Of a stretch of 64,000 bases of DNA, positions 1 to 9,735 are shown piece by piece. Origin of the DNA: Chaetoceros tenuissimus (lineage: Eukaryota; Bacillariophyta; Thalassiosirophyceae; Chaetocerotales; Chaetocerotaceae). The notes under the pieces are model-generated. The model was not told the origin of the DNA. It saw only the letters and a program-made list of their open reading frames with translations, and ran no database searches. The number at the start of each line of letters is the position of its first letter. Position 1 is the stretch's first letter. The stretch covers positions 1,860,001-1,924,000 of the forward strand of contig BLLK01000020.1 of NCBI GenBank assembly GCA_021927905.1, given 5' to 3'. A program made the translations under genes and the position numbers.

Positions 1-618
1 AGCAAAGATTTCACAATAAGTCCTGCACCAAGTATTTCATTTGCGCCGACGAGAGAAGATATATATAGATATAATGAGGGTGACTGCAGTGAAGAAAAGG
101 AAGGACTCCAGTGTTCTGACCCAGATCTGAGGAAGATTTGTAATAGATATCATCCTCTTGGTTCGTTCAAAGAATGTTATCGACTCTGCAAACCCTCATT
201 TTGTTGTATATATGATACCAATAATGAGTTTGCAGAGTCTTGTAGTGATGATGTCAACTGTGCTCAATATGCATATTGCTATATTATTTGGTTTCATTTT
301 CATTCTACATTTGGTCCGGCAACTTATATCAAGCTCGAGCAGCACACAGAAGGACAAGAAGCCGATACTTTCTTCGATTTGCCAAGTAGCGTCGTGACTG
401 ATAGAAATAACGAAGACTACGATTTTAACTTTGTGAAGGAACTGTACTTTCACCATTTCGATGGTGAAGGTGAAGGAAGTCAGTCCTTTGAAACTGCAAA
501 ACAAAAATATGATCAACTAGGCGGTGACGCAACTAGAAACTTTGCGCAGCTCATGAGTGATCCTCAGTTATGGCAAGGAGCATATCCTGGTAGTGGGGAA
601 GAAGAAGCAAGGAAATAA
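1..618 (+). CDS. Cysteine-rich protein, 3' end only (partial)
   Basis: The first base opens a frame that stays open for 205 codons to a TAA at 616-618, so this is the C-terminal part of a gene that begins left of the window. No in-frame ATG is needed before the edge. The visible part has a dense cysteine block over about residues 29-93, including CxxxC, FCC and CSDDxNC arrangements, then an acidic C-terminal tail. The spacing suggests a disulfide-bonded extracellular or luminal module. I do not recognise the family with certainty; the block resembles cysteine-rich domains of secreted diatom proteins (inference). A stretch rich in Pro, Ser and Ala precedes it. The downstream neighbour is on the opposite strand (convergent). 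Confidence 0.6.
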   Translation, partial: SKDFTISPAPSISFAPTREDIYRYNEGDCSEEKEGLQCSDPDLRKICNRYHPLGSFKECYRLCKPSFCCIYDTNNEFAESCSDDVNCAQYAYCYIIWFHFHSTFGPATYIKLEQHTEGQEADTFFDLPSSVVTDRNNEDYDFNFVKELYFHHFDGEGEGSQSFETAKQKYDQLGGDATRNFAQLMSDPQLWQGAYPGSGEEEARK

Positions 619-786
619 TACTAATAATTTCGTTTTTATTTCCACAACTTAAACTTATATCCAAAAGATGATATGGATGAACAAGAAATATATAGCACAG
701 AGAAGTGAGAACTGTTGGTTTTGGACTTTGGGGTTAGCTTCCATCGACGAATTGAAATCATTTTTGAGGACATGCAAATTTCCCTT

Positions 787-2767
787 TTATGAAACTTGTT
801 CTATTTTTTCAGTTACAAACCGAACCATTTCATCTGCTGTGGAAGTTGATGCATGATTGGCCCCGTAGAATTTTTCACGAATAGCTTTTGTTTTTGAAAA
901 CATCTTCAAGGAGCTGTCGTAATCGTTCAAATCGAAATACACAAGACCCATGTTGTAATATGTAGTTGCTGTTTCAGGATGTTCCGTTCCATGGATTGTT
1001 TCCCAAATTTTGAGTGATTGTTCAAAGGTTTTCAACGCGCTAGAAGGATCTTTCTTCTCTCTTTGAAGGAGAGCGATATTGTTATAGCTGATCGCAACCG
1101 AGGGATGCATATCCGACCCATGGCAAGTTTTTCTAGTAAGCAAGGCTTTTTCGTAATATTCTATTGCACTTGCATAATCTTTCTTTTCTTGACAAACTCG
1201 ACCGACGTTGTCATAGGCATCAGCTGTGTATAAGTGTTCTTCGCCGTACAATTCCTTGTAAATACTGACACATTCTTGGAATTGCTCCAGGGCTCCATCA
1301 AAGTCTTTCAACTCCAGCTTAGCGCTTCCGACGTTGAACATGGCTGTCGCTGTTCTTTGGTGTCTGGACCCAAAAATTTCCTTATTCATCTCTTTACTCT
1401 TTACAAACCCCTCTAATGCTTCTTTGTACTCACCAAGATAGTAATGACCCGTTCCAATTGTCCCATAGCATGGTGCTTTACGGACTTTAAAGTCGAAATC
1501 GTGATAAGGAGCATTGTCAATCAAAGCAACTTCACGCTTGTAGAGCTTCATCGCCTCGTTGTTCTCACGAATATTACTAAAATAAGTCGCTACATAAAAT
1601 ATAAGGTCTGCAACCTGTCCTCGTTTTACCATCTCTTCTGGAGTATCACCATCTGTTACGGTTGCTTCTGCAGCTTCCAAGGCGTCAATTAGTGCTTCTT
1701 TTACCCATTTCTTCATGGAGATGTTGATTTCTGCATTCAATTCTTGAAATCCTGGTCCCTCTTGTACTAATCGAAGAATGTTATTCTTTCATATAATGTA
1801 CCATTGTTAGTCTTTTCCAAACCAAAAAAATTCGAATTAAAAAGTATGTGTACGAACCTTGTCCGTCTCAACTGATGCACTAGCATTTTCTACCTTTGTA
1901 TTGGCCAAAACTTGAAATAAATTGTCGATTCCCCATGAACCTCTCTCATCTCTTCCTTTCTTCATAGAAGCAAGAAGACTTTCTTCCTCCCTAGGGGGCA
2001 TCACTATGTCTATATCACATTGTGCATCAGATTTTGCTACATACATTTCAAAGATACACCAAACTCTCTTGAGATATCCAGGATCTTGCCACGGCGCCAT
2101 CATAGCAACCACTTGTCCAATCCCTCGCACCCTTTTATGAAATATAGTTTGAAAATTATCGAAAGAAACCGATCCACTTGATTTCACTCTATGCTGATTA
2201 TTACACAAGCAGCATATCCAACAATAGGTTCTTTTCGGGTCCAAATTTCTCTTGTAGTAATAATAAAGAAATGTCGAAAGTTCGTATGGTAAGACCTCAC
2301 TGAACTTGCATATGGTATGATATGATGATGGAAAGAATGCTCACCTTTTCACAGAAATGTTTCAATGTTGCAATAATGTCTTCCACCGAGTAACCCCAGG
2401 TGTAACTCAACATGTGTGTTGCTGTGCCTATGTGATCTTTACCACCATTGATACAATGAACATATGATGCTCCCACTTTCCCATCAATTGGGCAAGTAAT
2501 TTCCATACCCTTTCTTCGAATCAGACCTGGTTCTTCCTTTTGTAAATCTTCAATGTCATATATCTTTGCACTACCTGTGAAGCCGCTATCTTGCACATAT
2601 TGAAGGAAGGTAGTTTCGAGATGATGTACACTGGGTGCAAGGAACTCATAGTACTCCGCATCTTTTGACTTATCATAAACTGGAGATTCTATAAATGTCC
2701 CACCATCCAATTCATCTCTGTTCTTTGTTGTAGATATACCTTTCTCGCGAAAACAACAACCCAGCAT
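787..2767 (-). CDS. Kinesin-light-chain-like TPR protein with N-terminal alpha/beta-like domain
   Basis: Three exons on the minus strand: 2767-2345, 2295-1858 and 1785-787, with introns of 49 and 72 bp, giving 619 residues with phase kept. The N-terminal half (about residues 90-250) holds HMLSYTWGY, KRTYCWICCLCNNQHRV and RVWCIFE signatures. I recall this type of domain in many diatom and other stramenopile multi-domain proteins; its function is unknown to me. The C-terminal half is a run of tetratricopeptide repeats of about 42 residues (YDNVGRVCQEKKDYASAIEYYEKAL and similar), as in kinesin light chains. A protein-binding scaffold role is likely but no partner is visible. The start is the ATG at 2767; a TTG just upstream is ignored. 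The internal junctions rest on phase and conserved protein continuity, so a shift of a few codons is possible. Confidence 0.75.
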
Positions 2768-3167
2768 CTTCAATGCTTAGATGTAAAACTATTGTAGCTA
2801 GAAGTTACTTTGTTGTAGTGAGAGTTTTGTTGAATTTCGATAGATCTGTGTGATGATGAAAATGTTCTTCAAAATTGTTCAAAAGCAAAAACACCAGTCG
2901 AAGTGGCACTGCTGAGAACCCTCCTCCTATTATAAAAACGATAAATAGCTAGGTAATGTTTATGGCTAGAAAACACGATCTTGAAGAAGGAGTGAAGAAA
3001 TCCATCAATCCATCATAATATTGAACATTGTTGTAATACGTAGTAGTACCCAATCCTAGATACAACGTAGTTCATATCTTATCCCTATTTCTTGACCGCT
3101 ATTTTGAAGGAGTCATTTGGAGGGGGAATCAGCTTGAGCCGAATTCGAGTTCAAATAAGACAGAAAG
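2768..3167. other. Divergent intergenic region
   Basis: This 400-base AT-rich spacer lies between the minus-strand TPR gene and the plus-strand At5g03900-family gene, so it should carry both promoters. I see no ORF with coding character, repeat or RNA gene in it. Confidence 0.5.
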
Positions 3168-4793
3168 ATGAAGGGGTGCCTATCAACATCCACAATAGTT
3201 GCATCAATTGTTCTCAGTTGTTCTTTATGCAATGTCCAAGCATTCACTACTCCGAAGAGCAACTGTGGAATTTTGATCCAGAATAAAATCCCTCTCGGAT
3301 CAAATATGTTGCGCCAAAACAGATCCTATGTTCAAGATGTAAACTACAAGTCTAGAAATAATAATGATTTGACCAGACTTTTTGCTCGAAGAAAACTATT
3401 ATCAGAAGATAACCTAGCAGCCCCACCTGATCCGAAAGTAATTGAAGCTGTACAAAGCCTAGGTGGAAATGACGTGCTTGCTAGCGATGTTGCTGCAAAG
3501 GCTGGTCTATCATTGTCTGCAACACAAAAAAGTTTATCTTCACTTGCATCATTAACAAGGGGAGATATTTCTGTTTCACAAAGTGGTGATTTACTCTATT
3601 CATTTCCAACATCTATCAAAGCTGCACTATCTTCGAATTCACTTCGTTATCGAATCACAAATATTTGGTTAGAAAAAGTATGGCCAAACTTATTCTGGGC
3701 AATTCGTGTTGCATTTGGTGTATTTTTATTTGTCAGTATCGCACTGATTTTCAGTACCTTACTGTTTGTGCAGACTGGAGGAGGAAGTGATGATCGTGAT
3801 GAAAGAGATGACCGCCGTGGTGGTGGTGGGATGTTCCGCTATGGAATGGGTGATTTTATGTTTGATTTATTTTATCCTAGAACATTTTATTCACCATATT
3901 ATGGATATTATGGTAGAGTTGACCCTTATGATCGAAGACAAGTGCTTGAGGCTGAACAAAAAGAGGAGCGATCCGGAATCTTTGAAGGTATTTACAGCTA
4001 TATTTTTGGAGACGGAGATCCAAATCGCAATGTAGAGGAGGCAAGGCTAAGAGAAGCAAGCAAAGTAATTCGTAGAAATAACGGTGCAGTTACAGCAGAA
4101 CAATTAGCGCCATTTTGTGATGTCGATGATCCAGATGAAATGGGAAGTAAATTCTTGGTAGAGGAGGGATGGATTTTGCCAATTGTCAGTCAATTGGGAG
4201 GAAGACCAGAGGTGACGGAAGATGGAGACATAATCTACATTTTTGATGATTTGTTGGTTTCTGCTAGGGATGATGATGATGATTTGTACACTAATGATAT
4301 GGAATACTTAGAAGAAAAGTCTGTCGAATTTTCAAGAAATCCGGCCATTGGAAATATCGCTGCTGCAGGGCTCGGTGTTGTGAATCTCGGTGGTGCTATA
4401 TATTTGGGTCAAGTACTAAGCAGTCCAGCTATTGCAAGTGCGCAGCTTGCTGGAATTTTCGGATTGGTACAAGCAGGTTATCCTTTATTACTTGCATACG
4501 CAATACTTTGCAATGCGATTCCGATTGCAAGATATGTTTACACTGAAAAAAAGAATGCAGAAATTAGCGCCCGTAATAGTGCTAGACGCAAGTGGAAGAC
4601 TTACCTTGAAGTAGGAGGGTCTAAGTTGAAACGCAAACTCTCAGCTGCTAGGAATTTCAAACAAAAGATCCGCAAGCTCGGAAAGGGTGGAGAAAAAACA
4701 GTGTTCGATACTCGAATGAATGTTGAAGAAGTAACACAAGAAAGACAAAGAGCCGACATGAAGAAGTTCGATGAGCTTCTTGGTGATGATTAA
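3168..4793 (+). CDS. Plastid-targeted At5g03900-family membrane protein
   Basis: Single exon, 541 residues. The N-terminus has a hydrophobic signal (about residues 8-22) ending in VQAF at 23-26, the diatom plastid-entry motif. The mature part matches the architecture of the plant plastid family of Arabidopsis At5g03900 (often annotated as iron-sulfur cluster biosynthesis family): a winged-helix-like segment (VLASDVAAKAGLSLS), a membrane span at about 174-200, an aromatic Arg/Tyr-rich loop, the conserved IFGDGDPN motif, a second winged-helix-like segment with LAPFCDVDDPDEMGSKF, and two C-terminal membrane spans (about 398-455). The biochemical role of the family is not established and the Fe-S label is weak. 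A divergent relative lies at 50383-52056 in this same window. Confidence 0.8.
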   Translation: MKGCLSTSTIVASIVLSCSLCNVQAFTTPKSNCGILIQNKIPLGSNMLRQNRSYVQDVNYKSRNNNDLTRLFARRKLLSEDNLAAPPDPKVIEAVQSLGGNDVLASDVAAKAGLSLSATQKSLSSLASLTRGDISVSQSGDLLYSFPTSIKAALSSNSLRYRITNIWLEKVWPNLFWAIRVAFGVFLFVSIALIFSTLLFVQTGGGSDDRDERDDRRGGGGMFRYGMGDFMFDLFYPRTFYSPYYGYYGRVDPYDRRQVLEAEQKEERSGIFEGIYSYIFGDGDPNRNVEEARLREASKVIRRNNGAVTAEQLAPFCDVDDPDEMGSKFLVEEGWILPIVSQLGGRPEVTEDGDIIYIFDDLLVSARDDDDDLYTNDMEYLEEKSVEFSRNPAIGNIAAAGLGVVNLGGAIYLGQVLSSPAIASAQLAGIFGLVQAGYPLLLAYAILCNAIPIARYVYTEKKNAEISARNSARRKWKTYLEVGGSKLKRKLSAARNFKQKIRKLGKGGEKTVFDTRMNVEEVTQERQRADMKKFDELLGDD

Positions 4794-5083
4794 TATGTTC
4801 TTAAAAATAAGAAAAAGTGTTGGTTATCTTCTACATAGTCTACTTGTCTTCATGTCGACAAAAATTCAATGCCAAAGGGGGTGAAGAAAGAGACTATGAA
4901 ATAAAATGATGACACGACCAGTGTTTTGATACATGAATATCATCTTATCTCTTTCCATAACATTCACATCTCCTCACTCCTCTCATAACTCAATAGTGAT
5001 CTTCTTTTTGCCATCACTACATCCCCAGTACAGCTTGGAAGTATACAAGGGTTGGCCGCGGTGGATATTGGCTTCTATTGAAA

Positions 5084-6583
5084 ATGACTCAACATGCTTT
5101 TAGATCAAATAGAATATGTTTTTTAATTGCGCTTTTCTTTTGTTTCCTTCAAGCGTTTTTCATAGCATCAAAGGGCCTATCAACTTCGTGGATTCATGAT
5201 CTCGATGCCTTTCAGTTAAAAACAAATGTTGATGATGACTATGTCAAATCTGATGCATACAAAGTAGGCAAAGGCGTTGAGAAAAATACGAAAAAAGATG
5301 AAGATGATGACAGCAAGGACGAGGGAAATCAAAATGTAGAAAGCACATTAGAAGCTATTGCAAGCAACTCTACGAAAACAACAAACAAAGAAGAAAAAGA
5401 AGCAACAAATGCTAGCAATAACAATACAGAATCTTTGTTAAACAGCACAAATTCCCAAGAAGATGTTAACATATATGACAAAGTTGTCATTGTTACAAAA
5501 GTACTTTGGCCAAAGGATCTTGGCTTACTACAAAGAATGCTATGCTATTTATCGTTCTTTTACAATGACAAACGACGATATGACATTGTAGTTTTTACAA
5601 CACTTCCTTGGACTGAAAATCAAGTTCAAAAATTACAAAAGACTGTGTATCCTGCGAAACTGGTTGTGGCAATGGATTCACCACCGATAGAAGAAGTTAC
5701 CGCGAAAATGACACCAGAAGAGTTAAAGTTTATCAACGAACGATGTAACGTCAAATCCAATGAGACCCTTTCATGGTGGCATCACTGTAGGGACCCCTTT
5801 GCGAAAGGAATGGGTGCGAATAATCTAGGTTATTGCTGGCAAGCAGAATTCCGAACATATCACATTTGGACTCACGAAGCTCTGAAAGATTACAAGTACA
5901 TGATTTGGATGGATTCCGAGTAAGTTATACTATTGATTCTATGAAGTGTATATAATCAATGATCAGAAGTGATGTTTACTTACAAAAATTGAATACAATG
6001 AAACAGTACTAGAGTAGCCAACATGTGGGATGGAGATAATGATCCGATGAAGCATATGATTGAAAAAGACTTGAATTTGTTGTATTCAGGGTTCCCATAC
6101 GGTCGATTGCGCGAGAGACGCGACGTTTTAAAACAAAAAATGATGAAAGTTTACAACAAGACTCTTTGTGACGTTGCAATGAACAAAGATCCAAACAGCC
6201 CTTACAAAGGTCGTCTCGAACCGTATTTCTGTGAGGATATACCTAAGCCATTAATGATTGCAGGGGCATCACATATAACGAATCTCGATCATTATAGAAA
6301 ACCAATGCATCAGCAATTTCTTTGGGAGCTAGTAAGCGACTACAAGTTCAGTCGCGTTTTCGATGATCAGCTTGCTGTGACAATACCAGCAGTAATCGAA
6401 GATGATGGAAAAGCATATCATCAAATATCGATAGGATTGCAACTAAGGATAGGTCACCATGGAATGTTTGATAGTAGTAGTGCTACAAAGAAGATTTTCA
6501 AAAGGAATAAACGAGATTTTTTCATGGAATTAATTCCCAAGTATCCTGGCCTGGAGGATAGGTGTAGAAACTATGCGTTTTAA
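5084..6583 (+). CDS. Type II membrane glycosyltransferase-like protein
   Basis: Two exons, 5084-5919 and 6007-6583, with an 87 bp GTAAGT-AG intron, give 470 residues. The start is the ATG at 5084; the preceding in-frame TTG is not used. A signal anchor (about residues 10-28) is followed by an acidic, Asn- and Thr-rich linker and then a globular domain. Across the splice junction the sequence reads YMIWMDSD TRVANMW, a DxD-type metal and sugar-nucleotide site typical of GT-A glycosyltransferases. The upstream block NLGYCWQAEFRTYHIWTHEAL fits the GT15 (KRE2/MNT1 mannosyltransferase) or a related Golgi family, but I cannot fix the CAZy family or the donor sugar. Likely located in the Golgi with a luminal catalytic domain. 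Confidence 0.65.
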
Positions 6584-7019
6584 AGTTAGCAAATGTACCT
6601 GCTTGAAGTTTGTAACATAATATAATATTTACAACCGTCATTGTTTGGACTGCTATCTACTGACTGATGTTGATTAGCATAATATTGCGTCATAACAAGT
6701 CGGCGATTTCATTTCGACTTTCTTCCTTCCAACAAAATTAGTAATCACTAGTACGTCATTGTAGTGTCTCATGTCAAGAGTTCAACGAATGCTGACGTCA
6801 GCTGTCACGCCGCCGTGCAGCAGCCAACAACCTTCAACCTCTTCTGCCAGATGTTTTCTCTCTCACATCATCTATCATATATCATATGTGAAAGATAAAG
6901 GTTTCAGTGCCCAACATATACTTCATAATTCTATAGACCTTCCTACTAAGCTTATTGAAAGCCTACGCATTACCTAAGGGAACGACATTGCGCTTGAGCA
7001 GCTAATTTAAAAGCATATC
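6584..7019. other. Intergenic region with CRE-like palindrome
   Basis: This 436-base spacer lies between the glycosyltransferase and the Mpv17 gene, both on the plus strand. It contains the 12-bp perfect palindrome noted separately at 6791-6802. A 68-codon ORF inside it has no coding character. Confidence 0.5.
6791..6802. promoter_or_regulatory. Perfect palindrome containing a full CRE (TGACGTCA)
   Basis: The sequence GCTGACGTCAGC is a 12-bp perfect palindrome whose core TGACGTCA is the canonical bZIP/CREB site. It lies about 220 bases upstream of the ATG of the Mpv17-family gene. In diatoms, TGACGT elements are known CO2/cAMP- and light-responsive sites bound by bZIP factors and aureochromes; a role here is inference. 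Confidence 0.45.
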
Positions 7020-8408
7020 ATGTTTAATTCAATAGAAAAAAATGAAAGGCTGACAGACTTGTCCCAGCGAAATTACATCACATCAGGCAGGCAACTTTGC
7101 AATACAAATGCAGGCAGATTTAAGATACACCACTCTCTCCTGATTTTATTATCATTATGCAGCAGTGTTTCATCATTTCAGGGCATAAATAATGTGCCAG
7201 CTCTGCGTCATCGGAATATTAATTGTCAAAGTTACACAAATGGTATGTTACCGTCAAGATCATCCCGAAGTCAATATCGTAGATGCACCTACCTATTTCA
7301 AAGCTCCCAAACAACAGAGACTACTGAGTCGGAATCTAATTCTGTTCGAAACAGTAATGCCGAAACAATTTCATTATCTGATATCAAAGAAGATACAAAT
7401 TTTTCGTCTACTGACACAATAGATGTGGAAATTGATGAAAGCTTTCATGTGTCTGTGGACTCAGACCAATACTCAACAGCAAAAATATCGCATGAAATAG
7501 CCCTTCAAGCAGAAGAAGTTGCTATTCATGACAACAATGAACTAGAATCAAAACTCACATCAAAGGTTCTAAATGCCTTTTTACTTCTAGCATGTTTCGG
7601 ATTCGTCTCGTATACCGTTCTTAATGTAGACCAAGGTATGACCAGAGGATGGTCCATGTCGGAGAAAGCCATGAGAATACCTCTTGATAATTGGGCATCG
7701 TATGAATCATCTCTGAATACTCAGCCTATTCTTACTAAAACTACTATTAATGTAGTCATTTACCTTCTTGGAGATTGGCTAAGTCAAACAATATTTGTCA
7801 AAAAGAATGTATTGGAATTTGACGCTTTGCGAACATTGAGAAACGGTTTGATTGGTCTTGTATTTGGACCATTGGTTCATGAGTATTATGAGTTCAGTGA
7901 TATGATTCTACCTGTGGATGTCGGTATCAATCGCCTTTACAAGATTTTCATGGATCAGACGGTATATCTTTATGTCAAGTGTACCATTTACATTATTGCT
8001 GTAAACATGCTAGCTGGTGAAACTTTTGAAAATTCCTTCGGAACTGCAAGAGGCAAAATTAATGGCATCATGTTCACGGCATGGAAATTCTGGCCTCTCG
8101 TACATTGCATAACCTACGGCGCTATCCCTGCTCGTCATAGAATCTTGTGGGTGAACTGTGTTGACTTGTTTTGGAATGCTATTCTAGCTCTTAAAACTAG
8201 TTCAGGGGAGAATGAGGATGAAGAAAGTACTCAAGATTTAGTACTGACGAGTGAAGGAGATGCAGATGCTGATCTAAGTTTGATAAAAATGTCAACAAAT
8301 ACAACGGAGGCAAACAGCAATGCAAAATTGGAAATAGTAGAAGAAGATGAAATTCCAGCTATCATGAATGATTCACTGCATAATAAAACTTCAGTGATCG
8401 CTCCTTGA
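7020..8408 (+). CDS. Mpv17/PMP22-family membrane protein with plastid-type presequence
   Basis: Single exon, 462 residues. The C-terminal half (about residues 235-395) is an Mpv17/PMP22 domain: W..Y...L...P..T....N, GDWLSQ, R...GL.FGP..HEYY, and the C-terminal WKFWPLVHCITYGAIPARHRILWVNCVDLFWNAIL, matching the family W-x2-WP...P...R signature. These are small pore-like proteins of mitochondria, peroxisomes or plastids. Here the domain follows a hydrophobic segment ending in VSSFQG (about residues 38-55), which suggests a secretory plus plastid signal, and an acidic linker. The hydrophobic segment begins about 38 residues after the first ATG, which is long for a signal peptide, so the true start or an unseen intron is uncertain. 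An acidic tail follows the domain. Confidence 0.75.
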   Translation: MFNSIEKNERLTDLSQRNYITSGRQLCNTNAGRFKIHHSLLILLSLCSSVSSFQGINNVPALRHRNINCQSYTNGMLPSRSSRSQYRRCTYLFQSSQTTETTESESNSVRNSNAETISLSDIKEDTNFSSTDTIDVEIDESFHVSVDSDQYSTAKISHEIALQAEEVAIHDNNELESKLTSKVLNAFLLLACFGFVSYTVLNVDQGMTRGWSMSEKAMRIPLDNWASYESSLNTQPILTKTTINVVIYLLGDWLSQTIFVKKNVLEFDALRTLRNGLIGLVFGPLVHEYYEFSDMILPVDVGINRLYKIFMDQTVYLYVKCTIYIIAVNMLAGETFENSFGTARGKINGIMFTAWKFWPLVHCITYGAIPARHRILWVNCVDLFWNAILALKTSSGENEDEESTQDLVLTSEGDADADLSLIKMSTNTTEANSNAKLEIVEEDEIPAIMNDSLHNKTSVIAP

Positions 8409-8807
8409 GTTCATCTTTCTGGCTGTAAACACTATGCAATGTAGAAATAACTTTGAGTAGTAGACATGCAACTTTAAAAAAAATCAGACACTGTTCTTCA
8501 CAAGAGGCGTAAAGAGTCGACTAAAGGCGGTTGATGGAGAAATACAAAATGATATTATGGAACAAAAACAATATTGAGATTATGTAGAAAATAATCGATA
8601 TTGACTTATTAATTTCCAAATAAATACAAATAAATATAATGGATTTACGTACTATACTAAGTAGATACGAGAAAGCATTGGAAAAGAGAAGTTCCCCTTT
8701 TCTCCCCCTTTCTTTCTATTTTTTCATCGCAAAAATTGTTGGAGGGTAGACTAGCAGACCACAGCGAAAAGCAAAGCAAAAGCTGTATTTACACACATAA
8801 TAGCACC
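8409..8807. other. Intergenic region, pyrimidine-rich at its 3' end
   Basis: AT-rich spacer. Positions about 8690-8728 are a run of C and T just upstream of the next start, a plausible transcription-start environment. Nothing else is visible. Confidence 0.4.
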
Positions 8808-9381
8808 ATGAACGCACTCCGTAGTACCGTTGCTAGAGCTTCTATTAGAGCTACCCAAAGGGTACAGAAGCGTCAGATGGGATCTGGTGCTGCTGCTCCT
8901 GAGTGGACTGGAATTGACAAGATTGTTAGAGACAAATTCCCAGAGGATTACCAGGGTGAGTTTCGTCGAGGTTTACGTTGGTCGTGCGGATCGGATATGT
9001 GTTTGACTAGGCATCACTTGGAAATGATATAGAAAGAGAAAATACTATGTATGATAGGTATTTGACTCTATCTGAATATTTTCAGAAGAAATCTGTTGTG
9101 TCTAGACAAAGGGGAAATAATGGCTTTCAGTGTTCTTTTCTTCACGTACATACATCTCACTAGTATCTCTACCTACAGTTGCTGGAGTTATCCTTGGTGG
9201 ATATGCTGCACTCTTCACCCTTGTTAAGATCATGCCATCTGGTTCCAAGGAGGAGGCTGCTCCTGCTCCAGTAAAGGCTGCTGCTGATACCGGATCCATT
9301 CCATCCATTGACGATGACAATTTCGCAGATTTCATTGAGAACGAGGCTAACTTGAACAAATGGATTGACTCCGCTGAGTAA
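8808..9381 (+). CDS. Small single-pass mitochondrial protein, unknown
   Basis: Two exons, 8808-8955 and 9179-9381, joined by a 223 bp GTGAGT-AG intron, give 116 residues. The join reads FPEDYQ V AGVILGGYAALF and keeps phase. The first 25 residues are Arg/Ser/Ala-rich with no acidic residue (a typical mitochondrial presequence), followed by APEWTGIDKIVRDKFPEDYQ, one membrane span (about residues 50-68), an Ala/Pro-rich linker and an acidic C-terminus (SIDDDNFADFIE). Size and layout suggest a small accessory subunit of an inner-membrane complex, but I do not recognise it. Reading straight through the first donor would give a 75-codon product from the same ATG, which I consider an unspliced artefact. 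Confidence 0.65.
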
Positions 9382-9735
9382 ATTTACAATGATGTAGAAG
9401 AAACAAGCAATTGATTTTCTATAGATTGTATCAAAAGATGGGGTAGGGTTTTCATGACTTGACAAATAATGCAGAGATTAAATTTGTTGGGCTAACTCTA
9501 TCTTGAATTAAAACTATAATCTCCAACCATGTCAGAGTACGAGTCTTTTGTCTAATCTTCTTCTCTTTTTTTATGCACTTGAATTTGGATTATGATCGAA
9601 AAGTGTAAAGAACATGATGTGTGACTTGTGATCACATTTTCAAATCTGGAATGATTCTCTTTCAAAAGTAGTCTGCGAAAAGAATTTGACAGAAAACATA
9701 CAAATGGAAATATGAAACAAATAACAAAGATTTTT
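9382..9735. other. Convergent intergenic region
   Basis: A spacer of 354 bases holding the 3' ends of two convergent genes. AT-rich, with no feature recognised. Confidence 0.4.

Noticed and set aside
6771-6977. Short ORF upstream of the Mpv17 gene
   Set aside because: Covers the CRE palindrome, has no coding character and no partner exon.
8736-9032. Unspliced 98-codon version of the small mitochondrial protein
   Set aside because: It starts at a non-ATG codon and reads through a good GTGAGT donor; splicing to 9179 restores a sensible membrane span and tail.
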